The position numbers and the translations under genes are program-made. A DNA stretch of 64,000 nt from Paracoccaceae bacterium. GTDB taxonomy: Bacteria > Pseudomonadota > Alphaproteobacteria > Rhodobacterales > Rhodobacteraceae. Shown here one piece after another: positions 48,534 to 57,672 of the stretch. Positions within the stretch are counted from its first letter, which is position 1, and every line of letters starts with the position of its first letter. The stretch is from assembly GCA_030148005.1 (NCBI GenBank), contig JASBUI010000004.1, positions 1 to 64,000 of the forward strand, given 5' to 3'. The notes beneath the pieces were generated by a model. It searched no databases. It saw only the letters and a list, made by a program, of their open reading frames with translations, and was not told the DNA's origin.

Positions 48534-49607
48534 TTACTCCCTTCGGATGCGGAAACGGGTCAGAAGGATCGCCAGCACCATCAGCAAAAGCGCCGTGGCC
48601 AGCATGATGTCGGCCAGATAGGTGGGCACGCCCGCGGCGCGGCTCATACTATCGGCGCCGACAAAGATCCCGGCCACGAAAAGCGCCGCCGCGATCACCG
48701 CCAGCGGATTGAGAAGGGCCAGCATCGCGACGATGATGCCGGTGTAGCCAAAGCCGGGCGAGAGATCGAGTGTCAGGCTGCCTTTCAGGCCCGCAACTTC
48801 GGAAAAGCCGGCAAGCGCGGCAAGGCCTCCCGACAAAAGCGCGGTTTTGATAAGCGCGGCGCGCACCGGTATGCCGGCAAAACGCGCAGCTTCGGGGTTC
48901 AGGCCGACGGCCTGCATCTCATACCCAAGGGTCGTGCGTTTCTGGATGATCCAGACGGCAATGGCCGCGAGGATGGCAAGGGCAAAGCCCCAGTGAAGCC
49001 GCAGGCCGGGAAGGATACGGGGCAAGCGCGCCTCGGGGATCAGGCGAGCCGATTTGGGCCAGCCCATGCCCATGGGATCCTTCAGCGGACCTTCGAGAAG
49101 CATCGAGACAAAGAGCAGGAAGATGAAGTTGAACAAAAGCGTGGTGACAACTTCGTCCACTCCAAAGCGGGTCTTCAGGATCGTGGGGATCAACAGGACG
49201 ACCGCACCGGCGATCATCGCGCAGGCGGCGATGAAGGGAACCAAGGCGATGGACGGCAGCGTCAGCGCGCCTGTGCCCAGAATAACGGTCACCACCGCGC
49301 CTGCGTAAAGCTGGGCCTCGGCCCCGATGTTCCAAAGCTTGGCCCGGAAGGCGACGGCGACCGAGAGGCCGGTGAAGATCAGCGGCGTTGCGCGGTTCAG
49401 CGTCTCAAGCGCCGCGAATTTTGAGCCAAATGCGCCTTTCACGATCAGCCCAAGGACCGAGAAGGGATTGGCGCCTGCGATCATGGCCAGAAGTGAGGCA
49501 ATGACCACGGTAGAGCCAAGCGCGATCAACGGCGGCAGGATCGTCCGCGCCAAAGTGGGGTTGGAGATGGGTTCAAGACGCAAGTGAGTGTTCCCCTTCG
49601 AACCCAT
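48534..49607 (-). CDS. ABC transporter permease, BMP/nucleoside type (first permease)
   Basis: 357 residues from M-G-S-K-G-N-T-H-L. About 9-10 membrane segments; the EAA-like loop is G-Y-E-M-Q-A-V-G-L-N-P-E-A-A-R-F-A-G. A GTG six codons upstream (49625) is also possible; the ATG leaves a 35-base overlap with the ATPase gene. Partner of the second permease. Confidence 0.88.
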   Translation of the reverse strand: MGSKGNTHLRLEPISNPTLARTILPPLIALGSTVVIASLLAMIAGANPFSVLGLIVKGAFGSKFAALETLNRATPLIFTGLSVAVAFRAKLWNIGAEAQLYAGAVVTVILGTGALTLPSIALVPFIAACAMIAGAVVLLIPTILKTRFGVDEVVTTLLFNFIFLLFVSMLLEGPLKDPMGMGWPKSARLIPEARLPRILPGLRLHWGFALAILAAIAVWIIQKRTTLGYEMQAVGLNPEAARFAGIPVRAALIKTALLSGGLAALAGFSEVAGLKGSLTLDLSPGFGYTGIIVAMLALLNPLAVIAAALFVAGIFVGADSMSRAAGVPTYLADIMLATALLLMVLAILLTRFRIRRE

Positions 49608-51120
49608 CGCCCGCCATCCAGACACCCAGCTCTGCCGGGGTCATGGTGCCGCGCGGAAATCCGGGCGACAGGCGCCCTTCGGAAATGACGTGAATGACAT
49701 CGGAAAGGGCCATGATCTCATCAAGATCCTCAGAGATCAGAAGAACCGCGGCGCCGCGCGCGCGCGCTTTCAAAAGCTGGTTCTGAACGTAAGTGACAGC
49801 GCCGATGTCCAGACCGCGAACCGGTTGGTTGGCCAATATGATGCGCGGCTCAGGTTCAAGCACGCGGCCAAGGATAAGCTTTTGCATATTGCCGCCCGAC
49901 AGCAGGCGAATGCGCGTTGAAGGGCCGGGGCAGCGCACATCGTAGGTGTCGATGATGCGGCGGGTGAAGTCGCGGGCGCGGCCCCAGTTCATCCAGCCCC
50001 TCTTGCTGAAAGGTTGGTCCTGATAGCACTCAAGGATCGCGTTTTCGGTAAGGTCAAAATCGGCGATCGTTCCGATCTTGTGGCGGTCTTCGGGGATGCG
50101 GGCGATGCCGCTATGAACGGCGTGAATAGGGCTCCAGCCTTGTGGGGTTTCGCCGTCCAGTTCCAGTTTGCCGCTTGCGGGTCGGGTCAGCCCGCCGATA
50201 ACCGCCGCCAGCGCGGTCTGTCCATTGCCCGAGACGCCGGCCAGTCCGATGATCTGACCTGCGCGAAGGGCCAGCGTGACAGATTTCAGGCCGGGCGCGC
50301 TGCCTTGATCGGGTGTGCCCACGTTGTCCAGTTTCAAAAGCGCCGGGCCGGGCGTGACCGGATCGACCTTTGGCGCCTCAACCTCGGCGCCGACCATCAG
50401 CGCGGCCAGCGTCTTGCGGTCGGTCTGATCGGTTTCAACCTGCGAGACAAGCTTGCCGTGGCGCAGGATCAGTACACGGTCCGAGATCGCCATCACCTCG
50501 TGAAGTTTGTGCGAGATAAAGACGATGGACAGACCCAGATCGACGGCTTTTCGCAGGGTATGGAAAAGATCGTCCGTTTCCTGCGGGGTCAAGACGGCGG
50601 TGGGTTCATCAAGGATCAGGATGCGGGCGTCACGGTAAAGCGCCTTCAGGATCTCGACGCGCTGACGCTCGCCCACGGCAAGGGTGCCGACGCGGGCATC
50701 GGGATCAACGCGCAGACGGAAATCCGCCGAAAGCTTTTCGATACGGGCGCGGGCGCCTGTGCGGTCAAAGCCGGGGCGCCACAGGGGCTGAGTTCCAAGA
50801 ACGATGTTTTCAAGGACCGTCATGTTGTCGGCCAGCGTGAAGTGCTGGTGCACCATCCCGACGCCAGCGTTCAGCGCAGCACGCGGGTTGCCGGGCGGCA
50901 ACGGGCGGCCAAAGACCTCTACCGTGCCGCTGTCAGCCGTGTACTGGCCAAATAGGATATTCATCAGCGTGGTCTTGCCCGCGCCGTTTTCGCCCAGAAG
51001 GGCGATGACTTCGCCTTTGTGCAGGGAAAAGCTGACCGCATCGTTTGCGGTCAGCTTGCCAAAGGTCTTGGTGATGGCGTTCAGGCGCAGGACAACCTGC
51101 GCCTTGTCGTTGGATTGCAT
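49573..51120 (-). CDS. ABC transporter ATP-binding protein (two-cassette, BMP/nucleoside type)
   Basis: 515 residues with two ATPase cassettes, as in sugar/nucleoside importers. First: Walker A G-E-N-G-A-G-K-T-T near 41-49 and Walker B L-I-L-D-E-P-T. Second: G-L-A-G-V-S-G-N-G-Q-T near 295 with a changed P-loop (no Lys), and signature L-L-S-G-G-N-M-Q-K near 408. A weak second P-loop is normal in this group. The start directly abuts the stop of the binding protein. Confidence 0.9.
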   Translation of the reverse strand: MQSNDKAQVVLRLNAITKTFGKLTANDAVSFSLHKGEVIALLGENGAGKTTLMNILFGQYTADSGTVEVFGRPLPPGNPRAALNAGVGMVHQHFTLADNMTVLENIVLGTQPLWRPGFDRTGARARIEKLSADFRLRVDPDARVGTLAVGERQRVEILKALYRDARILILDEPTAVLTPQETDDLFHTLRKAVDLGLSIVFISHKLHEVMAISDRVLILRHGKLVSQVETDQTDRKTLAALMVGAEVEAPKVDPVTPGPALLKLDNVGTPDQGSAPGLKSVTLALRAGQIIGLAGVSGNGQTALAAVIGGLTRPASGKLELDGETPQGWSPIHAVHSGIARIPEDRHKIGTIADFDLTENAILECYQDQPFSKRGWMNWGRARDFTRRIIDTYDVRCPGPSTRIRLLSGGNMQKLILGRVLEPEPRIILANQPVRGLDIGAVTYVQNQLLKARARGAAVLLISEDLDEIMALSDVIHVISEGRLSPGFPRGTMTPAELGVWMAGDGFEGEHSLAS

Positions 51121-52155
51121 TTACGAGGACTTTGGATCTTCGTCGTTGATCACAACACTGAAGGCGCCTGACTGGATCTCGGCCTGCCGCTTGGCAACCA
51201 GTTCCATTGCCTTGGCCGGAACCTTGCCTTCGAAAGTGCCAAGAGGTGCAAGTGAGCATCCGCCCTCTTTCATGAAGGAATAGACGCCATAGTCGGCCGC
51301 GGTGAAGCTGCCCGCCTTGACGTTGGCGATTGCCGCATCAAGGGTTGGCTCAAAGTGCCAGATCGCCGAGGCGACCACGGTGTCGGGGTAATCTGCCTGC
51401 GTGTCGATGACGTTACCAATGGCAAGGATACCGCGTTCCTTGGCCGCGTCCGAGACGCCAAAGCGTTCGGCGTAAAGAAGATCGGCGCCCTGTTCGATCA
51501 TTGCAAAGGCGGTTTCCTTGGCCTTGGGGGGATCGAACCAGCTTCCGATAAAGCTTACCTGGAACTTGATGTCGGGGTTCATTTCCTGAGCGCCCGCCAT
51601 GAAGGCGTTCATCAGGCGGTTAACCTCGGGGATCGGAAAGCCTCCGACCATGCCGATGTTGGCCGATTTGGTCATCGAACCGGCGATGATGCCCGACAGA
51701 TAGGATGCGTCCTGAATGTAGTTGTCAAAGACGGCAAAGTTGGAAAGAGCCGCGTCTTCCTTAAAGCTTGAGCCCATGAGGAAGGCGATGTCTGGATAGT
51801 CGGCGGCAACTTCGCGGGCTTCCTGCTCGGCGCCGAAAACTTCGCCCACGATCATCTGATAACCCTGTTCGGCATACTCGCGCATGACGCGGGGATAGTC
51901 GGTGTTGCTGACGTTTTCCGAGAATGTGTATTCGATATCGCCGCGGCCCTGTGCGGTGACGGCGGCCTTGTGGATGCGGCTGACCCACTGTTGTTCAACG
52001 GGCACGGTGTAGATGCCGGCGACCTTGATCGGGCTGGCCGCCAAAAGGCGGGTTGGCGCCGTGGCAGCGCCGGCCAGAACGGCAGCGCCGGCCGTTGTTG
52101 CCATGAAAGAGCGCCTTGAGATTGAAAGGCGGCGGTTTTTGTCTGCAGCGTTCAT
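51121..52155 (-). CDS. BMP-family substrate-binding protein (nucleoside-type ABC importer)
   Basis: 344 residues from M-N-A-A-D-K-N-R-R-L. A Tat-like S-R-R-S-F-M-A and hydrophobic stretch with A-A-S cleavage lead to the mature part K-V-A-G-I-Y-T-V-P. The phrases A-A-D-Y-P-D-I-A-F and N-I-G-M-V-G-G-F are hallmarks of the BMP (PnrA-like) family that binds nucleosides. It heads the operon BMP-ATPase-permease-permease-deaminase, which lies divergent to allE, over a palindromic control site. Purine nucleoside uptake is likely. Confidence 0.87.
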   Translation of the reverse strand: MNAADKNRRLSISRRSFMATTAGAAVLAGAATAPTRLLAASPIKVAGIYTVPVEQQWVSRIHKAAVTAQGRGDIEYTFSENVSNTDYPRVMREYAEQGYQMIVGEVFGAEQEAREVAADYPDIAFLMGSSFKEDAALSNFAVFDNYIQDASYLSGIIAGSMTKSANIGMVGGFPIPEVNRLMNAFMAGAQEMNPDIKFQVSFIGSWFDPPKAKETAFAMIEQGADLLYAERFGVSDAAKERGILAIGNVIDTQADYPDTVVASAIWHFEPTLDAAIANVKAGSFTAADYGVYSFMKEGGCSLAPLGTFEGKVPAKAMELVAKRQAEIQSGAFSVVINDEDPKSS

Positions 52156-52451
52156 TTTAGTTCCCCACTGTTGCGATACTTGCATTTTTACCAATTGGTA
52201 AATTAATTGCCGATGATTACCAGAAATTTCTTTTTCAACCAAACCAGTCCTGACGGACGCAACAAGCTTACGCGAAAATATCGGCCATTGCGGAAAACAT
52301 TGGCGGTTTATGGGCGAGAGTTCCAGTGCCCGGCCAAGACTTTCAACTTTTGCAAGAGAGTGCTTTCGCCATATGAAAGTACGAAAGAGTTTGGAAACCA
52401 AGGCAATGCACGGTTTGATTGGCCGCAGACCTGAAAGGTGAAGGCCAGAAC
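52156..52451. other. Divergent control region between BMP operon and allE
   Basis: About 296 bases with low GC and no gene. It holds a perfect 16-bp palindrome 32 bases before the BMP start and should contain promoters for both directions. A -10-like TATGAAAGT/ TTTGGAAAC area near 52370-52400 is the only other hint. Confidence 0.45.
52187..52202. promoter_or_regulatory. Perfect 16-bp palindrome TTTACCAATTGGTAAA
   Basis: TTTACCAA-TTGGTAAA is fully self-complementary, lies 32 bases upstream of the BMP gene ATG and within the divergent region to allE. ACCAATTGGT-type half-sites are typical of GntR-family operators. No GntR gene is in the window, so the regulator is outside or of another family. 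Confidence 0.6.
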
Positions 52452-53291
52452 ATGTCCCCCAGATCATATTACACCCCGCAGGGCGGCCTGCCGCCGCAGA
52501 CGCAGATACTGACCGACCGCGCGATGTTCACCGAAGCCTATGCGGTGATTCCCAAAGGGACGCTTAGCGACATCGTCACCAGCTATCTGCCCTTCTGGCA
52601 GGAGGCGCGCTTTTGGGTGCTTTCGCGGCCCCTGTCCGGTTTTGCAGAGACCTTTTCGCAGTACATCGCCGAGGTTCAGCCCGGCGGGGGCAGTGACCGG
52701 CCAGAGTGCGATGCGGGCGCCGAGGCGGTTCTTTTTGTCGTTGAAGGCGAAATTGAGCTGACGATCGGGGATGCGGTTCACCGGCTTGGCGTGGGGGGCT
52801 ATGCCTATATCCCGGCGGCTGCGAAATGGACCTTGTGGAACAAGGATGGCGCGGCGGCCAAGTTCCACTGGATCCGCAAATCATATGAACCGGTTGAGGG
52901 GCTGGAGCCGCCAGAGGCTTTTGTCACCAACGAAAACGATGTGGCACCAACACCGATGCCGGGCACGGATGGGAAATGGGCGACGACACGGTTTGTCGAT
53001 ATGGCGGACATGCGCCATGACATGCATGTCACGATCGTCACTTTTCAACCCGGCGCGGTCATTCCCTTTGCCGAAACCCATGTGATGGAGCACGGGCTTT
53101 ACGTGCTGGAGGGTAAGGCGGTTTATCGGCTTAACCAGGATTGGGTTGAGGTTGAGGCAGGCGATTACATGTGGCTTCGCGCCTTTTGCCCGCAGGCCTG
53201 TTATGCTGGTGGACCGGTTGAGTTTCGCTATCTGCTTTACAAGGATGTGAACCGCCACATGCGTCTTGGCGGGACGGGCCGCGGCGTCTAG
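52452..53291 (+). CDS. allE: (S)-Ureidoglycine aminohydrolase (bicupin)
   Basis: 279 residues from M-S-P-R-S-Y-Y-T-P-Q. Two cupin domains: about 50-130 (A-E-V-Q-P-G-G-G-S-D-R and F-V-V-E-G-E-I-E-L) and about 190-270 (E-T-H-V-M-E-H-G-L-Y-V-L-E-G-K-A). The E-x-H-x-M-E-H-G-x-Y signature in the second cupin provides the Mn ligands in AllE. It hydrolyses (S)-ureidoglycine to (S)-ureidoglycolate and ammonia after allantoate cleavage. It is convergent with bhcR by a 4-base overlap. Confidence 0.88.
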   Translation: MSPRSYYTPQGGLPPQTQILTDRAMFTEAYAVIPKGTLSDIVTSYLPFWQEARFWVLSRPLSGFAETFSQYIAEVQPGGGSDRPECDAGAEAVLFVVEGEIELTIGDAVHRLGVGGYAYIPAAAKWTLWNKDGAAAKFHWIRKSYEPVEGLEPPEAFVTNENDVAPTPMPGTDGKWATTRFVDMADMRHDMHVTIVTFQPGAVIPFAETHVMEHGLYVLEGKAVYRLNQDWVEVEAGDYMWLRAFCPQACYAGGPVEFRYLLYKDVNRHMRLGGTGRGV

Positions 53292-54103
53292 CCGGGGCCG
53301 CCGCCAAGGGTCTGGGATACCTGACGGGCCGCTTCATGGACCATCTTGCCGATCGGTTCGATCCGGTCCAGCGTGATGCGGTGCGAAGGCCCCGAGATGG
53401 AAATGCCCGCCACGGCCTCGCCATGGTAGTCAAGGATCGGTGCCGCGATACAGCGCATGCCTTCGGCCTTTTCCTCGTTGTCAAAGGCGTATCCGGTCGC
53501 CTGTATCACCGAAAGCTCGCGGCGCAGGTTCTCGGGATCGGTGATGGTTTGCGGCGTGAAGGGTTCAAGATCGGAGCGTGACAAAAGCCGCTTCAGGCGG
53601 TCGGGCGGATAGCAGCTTAGCAGCGCTTTGCCGATGCCGGATGCGTGCATGGGCGATTGGGTTCCGGGAGGGAAAAAGGCGCGAATGGATTCGTGCGTTT
53701 CGACCTGACTTATGAACATGACAAGATCGGCCTTTTCGATCCCAAGGTTCGATGTCTCGTTCGTCATTTCCATCAGGCGGCGCATGGCGGGGCGGGCCCG
53801 CTCTGTCACGTTGCTGCGCCGTAGAAAGGCAGAGCCAAGACGGAACGCGGCGGGGCCGATGGACCATTCCTGACTTGCCGGATCAACCTCGGCGATGGCG
53901 CGTAGCTGAAAGGTGGTCAGCACGCGATAGATCGTTGCCGGGGACTGGCCCATCGATGTGGCGATTTCCGACAGCGTCATCGCGCCGCCGGCGGCAAGCG
54001 TATCAAGTACGTCGATAGCGCGATCGAGCGACTGAATCACATTCTTGGATGCGTCGCTGTGAAAGCTTTTAGGGCGGCCGCGCAGGCGGGATCCGGCGTT
54101 CAT
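53288..54103 (-). CDS. bhcR: IclR-family regulator of the beta-hydroxyaspartate cycle
   Basis: 271 residues. Winged HTH at about 24-80 (L-D-R-A-I-D-V-L-D-T-L, A-T-S-M-G-Q-S-P-A-T-I-Y-R) and the IclR effector domain from about 95 (R-A-F-F-P-P-G-T-Q-S-P-M-H-A-S-G-I-G-K). Divergent from bhcA across 194 bases. In Paracoccus denitrificans BhcR binds glyoxylate and controls the bhc operon; the same role is inferred here from synteny. It should bind the region with the ACTAGT palindrome. Confidence 0.88.
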   Translation of the reverse strand: MNAGSRLRGRPKSFHSDASKNVIQSLDRAIDVLDTLAAGGAMTLSEIATSMGQSPATIYRVLTTFQLRAIAEVDPASQEWSIGPAAFRLGSAFLRRSNVTERARPAMRRLMEMTNETSNLGIEKADLVMFISQVETHESIRAFFPPGTQSPMHASGIGKALLSCYPPDRLKRLLSRSDLEPFTPQTITDPENLRRELSVIQATGYAFDNEEKAEGMRCIAAPILDYHGEAVAGISISGPSHRITLDRIEPIGKMVHEAARQVSQTLGGGPG

Positions 54104-54155
54104 GGGGTGTCTCCGGTGCTGAAATCCGATGTGAAATCGTAGTTATGAAAATCTA

Positions 54156-54172
54156 TTTTTACTAGTGAAAAA
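54156..54172. promoter_or_regulatory. Palindrome TTTTTACTAGTGAAAAA, candidate BhcR operator
   Basis: An almost perfect inverted repeat centred on ACTAGT, in the intergenic region of bhcR and bhcA, 53 bases from the bhcR start and 126 from the bhcA start. IclR regulators bind such palindromes near their own promoters. The surrounding region is AT rich. Confidence 0.5.
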
Positions 54173-54297
54173 ATACAACGCCTTGGAAAAGAACGATTTT
54201 AAGTGGATATGCCTATGCCTTAGCCGCAAATTCAAAAAAATTGTCAGTTTGGGCGCATAGGTCTAGGGATAGCCCAACCCATGAAAAGGAGGATGCA

Positions 54298-55488
54298 ATG
54301 AGCTTCCAGAATCCCGTATTCATTCCTGGCCCGACGAATATGCCCGAGGTGCTTCGCAAGGCGGTCGACATGCCGACGCTTGACCACCGCTCGCCGCTGT
54401 TTGGCCAGATACTGCATCCTGCGCTGGCAGGAGTTAAGACGATCCTCAAGTCGGAAACGGCCGAGGTCTTTGTCTTTCCGGCAAGCGGCACTGGCGGTTG
54501 GGAAACCGCGCTGACCAACACGCTTAGCCCCGGCGACAAGGTTCTTGCCGCGCGCAACGGGATGTTCAGCCAACGCTGGATCGACATGTGTCAGCGTCAT
54601 GGTCTGGATGTACAGATTGTCGAGACGCCGTGGGGCGCGGGCATTCCCGCGGACCGTTACGAAGAGATCCTGACCGCCGACAAGGCGCATCAGATCAAGG
54701 TGGTTCTGGCCACGCACAACGAAACCGCAACGGGCGTGAAATCTGACATCGCCGCGATCCGCCGGGCAATGGACGCAGCTGGCCATCCGGCTATGCTTTT
54801 CGTTGACGGTGTAAGTTCAATCGCGTCGATGGATTTCCGTATGGACGAATGGGGCGTCGATGTCGCCGTCACCGGAAGCCAGAAAGGCTTCATGCTGCCG
54901 GCAGGTCTTGCGATCGTCGGCTTTTCGCCCAAGGCGATGGCGGCGCTGGATGGCGCGAAACTTCCGCGGACGTTCTTTGATGTGCGTGATATGGCCAAGG
55001 GCTATGCCGGGAATGCCTATCCCTACACTCCGCCGGTGGGTCTGTTGAACGGCCTGAAATTGTCGACCGAGATGTTGCTGGTCGAGGGGCTGGACAACGT
55101 CTTTGCGCGGCACCGCCGGATTGCCGAAGGCGTGCGCGCGGCGACAAATGCATGGGGCCTGGCGCTTTGTGCGCAAAGCCCGGATCTTTACAGCGACACG
55201 GTCAGCGCGATCAAAACGCCCGAGGGTTTCAATGCCACGGATGTGGTGACGCATGCGGCCGAAGCATATGGTGTGGCCTTTGGCGTCGGATTGGGCGATG
55301 TTGCCGGCAAGGTGTTTCGCATCGGCCATTTGGGCAGCCTTACGGATGTGATGACCTTGTCGGGGATTGCGACCGCCGAAATGGTCATGGTTGATCTTGG
55401 CCTCAAGATTGAACTTGGATCGGGCGTTGCCGCAGCTCAGGAAGTCTACCGCGCAACCCTGCCCAATTCGGCAAGGGCCGCGGCCTAA
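54298..55488 (+). CDS. bhcA: L-Aspartate:glyoxylate aminotransferase
   Basis: 396 residues, class V PLP aminotransferase. PLP Lys196 (V-T-G-S-Q-K-G-F-M-L), the F-V-D-G-V-S-S motif near 168-174, and the G-P-T-N-M-P-E-V-L N-terminus. Reaction: glyoxylate plus aspartate give glycine plus oxaloacetate. An AAAAGGAGG ribosome binding site precedes ATG 54298. Heads bhcABCD, spaced 17 bases from bhcB. Similar enzymes act on ureidoglycine or alanine; the neighbour genes decide for BhcA. It links the ureide glyoxylate pool to the cycle. Confidence 0.92.
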   Translation: MSFQNPVFIPGPTNMPEVLRKAVDMPTLDHRSPLFGQILHPALAGVKTILKSETAEVFVFPASGTGGWETALTNTLSPGDKVLAARNGMFSQRWIDMCQRHGLDVQIVETPWGAGIPADRYEEILTADKAHQIKVVLATHNETATGVKSDIAAIRRAMDAAGHPAMLFVDGVSSIASMDFRMDEWGVDVAVTGSQKGFMLPAGLAIVGFSPKAMAALDGAKLPRTFFDVRDMAKGYAGNAYPYTPPVGLLNGLKLSTEMLLVEGLDNVFARHRRIAEGVRAATNAWGLALCAQSPDLYSDTVSAIKTPEGFNATDVVTHAAEAYGVAFGVGLGDVAGKVFRIGHLGSLTDVMTLSGIATAEMVMVDLGLKIELGSGVAAAQEVYRATLPNSARAAA

Positions 55489-55505
55489 ATATCGGAGCGT
55501 GTTTC

Positions 55506-56459
55506 ATGTATATCCCAACCTTTGCGGACATGCTGGTGGCGCATGAGCGGATCAAACCGCATATTCACCGCACGCCGGTTCTGACATCGAGCTATATCAA
55601 TGAGCTTGTCGGGGCCGAGTTGTTCTTTAAATGTGAGAACCTGCAGAAGGCGGGTGCCTTCAAGGCGCGGGGCGCATCGAACGCCGTGTTCGGGCTTAGC
55701 GACGAAGAGGCCGCCAAGGGCGTGGCCACCCATTCGTCGGGCAATCACGGCACCTGCCTTTCCTATGCGGCTGGTCGGCGCGGTATTCCCTGCACGGTCG
55801 TGATGCCGCGCACGGCGCCGCAGGCAAAGAAAGACGCGGTTCGCGGCTATGGCGGGCGGGTTGTCGAATGTGAACCCTCTACCTCATCGCGCGAAGCTGT
55901 CTTTGCCGAGGTCGTGGCCGAAACGGGGGCAGAGTTCGTGCACCCCTACAATGACGCGCGCGTCATCGCGGGTCAGGGCACCTGTTCGAAGGAACTGATA
56001 GAGCAGGTTCCCGGACTTGACGCGGTCACCGCGCCCATCGGCGGTGGCGGTATGGTTTCAGGCACATGCCTGACGTTGTCGAACCTTGCGCCGGGCATCA
56101 AGATCTATGCCGCAGAGCCAGATCAGGCGGACGATGCGGCCCGCAGTTTCCGGGCTGGTCACATCATCGCCGATGACGCGCCCGAAACGGTCGCCGATGG
56201 CTTGAAGGTTCCGCTTAAGGACCTGACATGGCACTTTGTCAGTAATCACGTCACCGACATTCTGACCTGTTCGGAACAAGAGATCGTGGATGCGATGAAG
56301 CTGATCTGGAAGCGCATGAAGATCGTGATGGAGCCGTCTTCGGCGGTGCCACTGGCGACGATACTGCGCAACAAGGAAACTTTTGCTGGCAAACGGGTCG
56401 GCGTAATCATTACGGGCGGAAATGTCGATCTGGACAAGCTGCCCTGGCAATCGAATTGA
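55506..56459 (+). CDS. bhcB: erythro-3-Hydroxy-aspartate dehydratase
   Basis: 317 residues of PLP fold type II (serine/threonine dehydratase-like). PLP Lys53 in Q-K-A-G-A-F-K-A-R-G-A, S-S-G-N-H-G near 77-82 and the G-G-G-G-M-V-S phosphate loop near 180. In the cycle it removes water from beta-hydroxyaspartate to give iminosuccinate. Its start follows bhcA by 17 bases. Alone it would be called threonine dehydratase, but the operon tells otherwise. Confidence 0.92.
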   Translation: MYIPTFADMLVAHERIKPHIHRTPVLTSSYINELVGAELFFKCENLQKAGAFKARGASNAVFGLSDEEAAKGVATHSSGNHGTCLSYAAGRRGIPCTVVMPRTAPQAKKDAVRGYGGRVVECEPSTSSREAVFAEVVAETGAEFVHPYNDARVIAGQGTCSKELIEQVPGLDAVTAPIGGGGMVSGTCLTLSNLAPGIKIYAAEPDQADDAARSFRAGHIIADDAPETVADGLKVPLKDLTWHFVSNHVTDILTCSEQEIVDAMKLIWKRMKIVMEPSSAVPLATILRNKETFAGKRVGVIITGGNVDLDKLPWQSN

Positions 56460-56473
56460 ACGGGAGAGATATC

Positions 56474-57637
56474 ATGAATGCACCTGTGAACCTGAAGGAT
56501 CTCGAAGTTGGTTATGATGTTCCCGCGCTTCCGGGAATGGATGAGGCCGACATTCAGACACCTTGTCTGATCCTTGATCTGGACGCGCTTGAGCGCAACA
56601 TCAAGAAGATGGGCGACTATGCCAAGGCGCATGGGATGCGTCACCGGGCCCATGGCAAGATGCACAAATCCGTCGATGTCCTGAAACTTCAGCAGGATCT
56701 GGGCGCGGCTTGCGGTGTCTGCTGCCAAAAGGTTTCCGAGGCCGAGGTTTTTGCCCGCGGCGGCATCAAGGATGTGATGGTTTCCAATCAGGTCACCGAC
56801 CCGGCCAAGATCGACCGGCTTGCACGGATGCCCAAGCTGGGCGCGCGCATTCTGGTCTGTGTCGATGACCCCGAGAACGTAAAGGCGCTGTCGGATGCGG
56901 CCGTCAAGCATGGCACGCAGCTAGAGGCACTGGTCGAGATCGACTGTGGCGCCGGGCGCTGCGGCGTCAGCACTTCGCAGGATGTGGTGAATATCGCCAA
57001 GCTGATCGATGCGGCTCCGGGGCTGAAGTTTGCCGGGCTTCAGGCCTATCAGGGCGCGATGCAGCACATGGATCTTTACACCGACCGCAAGGCCAAGCTG
57101 GACACGGCCATAGCGCAGGTTGCAGATGCGGTTCAGGCGTTGAAATCCCAAGGTCTGGAATGTGACATCGTTGGCGGTGGCGGCACCGGGTCGTACTATT
57201 TTGAAAGCAACTCGGGCGTCTACAATGAGCTTCAGTGCGGATCCTACGCGTTCATGGATGCAGACTATGGTCGCATTCTGGACAAGGACGGCAAGCGCAT
57301 AGACGACGGCGAATGGGAAAACGCGCTTTTCATTCTGACCACGGTCATGAGCCACGCCAAGGCCGACAAGGCCATTGTCGATGCGGGCCTCAAGGCGCAG
57401 TCGGTCGATAGCGGTCTACCGACGGTTTATGGACGCGATGACGTCGAATACCTGAAATGTTCGGACGAGCATGGCGTTGTCGCCGATCCCGATGGGCACC
57501 TGAAGGTCAACGACAAGCTAAAGCTGGTGCCGGGCCACTGTGATCCGACCTGCAACGTGCACGACTGGTATGTCGGTGTGCGCGGCGGCAAGGTTGAAAC
57601 TGTCTGGCCGGTTTCGGCGCGGGGCAAAGCCTATTAA
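56474..57637 (+). CDS. bhcC: beta-Hydroxyaspartate aldolase
   Basis: 387 residues of the D-threonine aldolase-like group (alanine racemase N-domain fold). PLP Lys62 in H-R-A-H-G-K-M-H-K-S, and a C-terminal metal site in G-H-C-D-P-T-C-N near 351-358. It condenses glycine and glyoxylate to (2R,3S)-beta-hydroxyaspartate. ATG 56474 follows GGGAGAG; a TTG at 56456 overlaps the bhcB stop but is less likely. A terminator-like hairpin follows the gene. Confidence 0.92.
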   Translation: MNAPVNLKDLEVGYDVPALPGMDEADIQTPCLILDLDALERNIKKMGDYAKAHGMRHRAHGKMHKSVDVLKLQQDLGAACGVCCQKVSEAEVFARGGIKDVMVSNQVTDPAKIDRLARMPKLGARILVCVDDPENVKALSDAAVKHGTQLEALVEIDCGAGRCGVSTSQDVVNIAKLIDAAPGLKFAGLQAYQGAMQHMDLYTDRKAKLDTAIAQVADAVQALKSQGLECDIVGGGGTGSYYFESNSGVYNELQCGSYAFMDADYGRILDKDGKRIDDGEWENALFILTTVMSHAKADKAIVDAGLKAQSVDSGLPTVYGRDDVEYLKCSDEHGVVADPDGHLKVNDKLKLVPGHCDPTCNVHDWYVGVRGGKVETVWPVSARGKAY

Positions 57638-57672
57638 GGTTTTGCAGGCCGTATAGACCTATCCCAATTTTC

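Noticed and set aside
47964-49424. Long plus-strand open frame of 486 codons across the two permease genes
   Set aside because: It is antisense to two clear permeases with typical membrane patterns; its own product is very charged and Gly/Gln/His rich, as expected for an antisense frame in high-GC DNA.
50014-50955. Plus-strand frame of 313 codons
   Set aside because: Antisense to the two-cassette ATPase with clear Walker motifs; no ribosome binding site.
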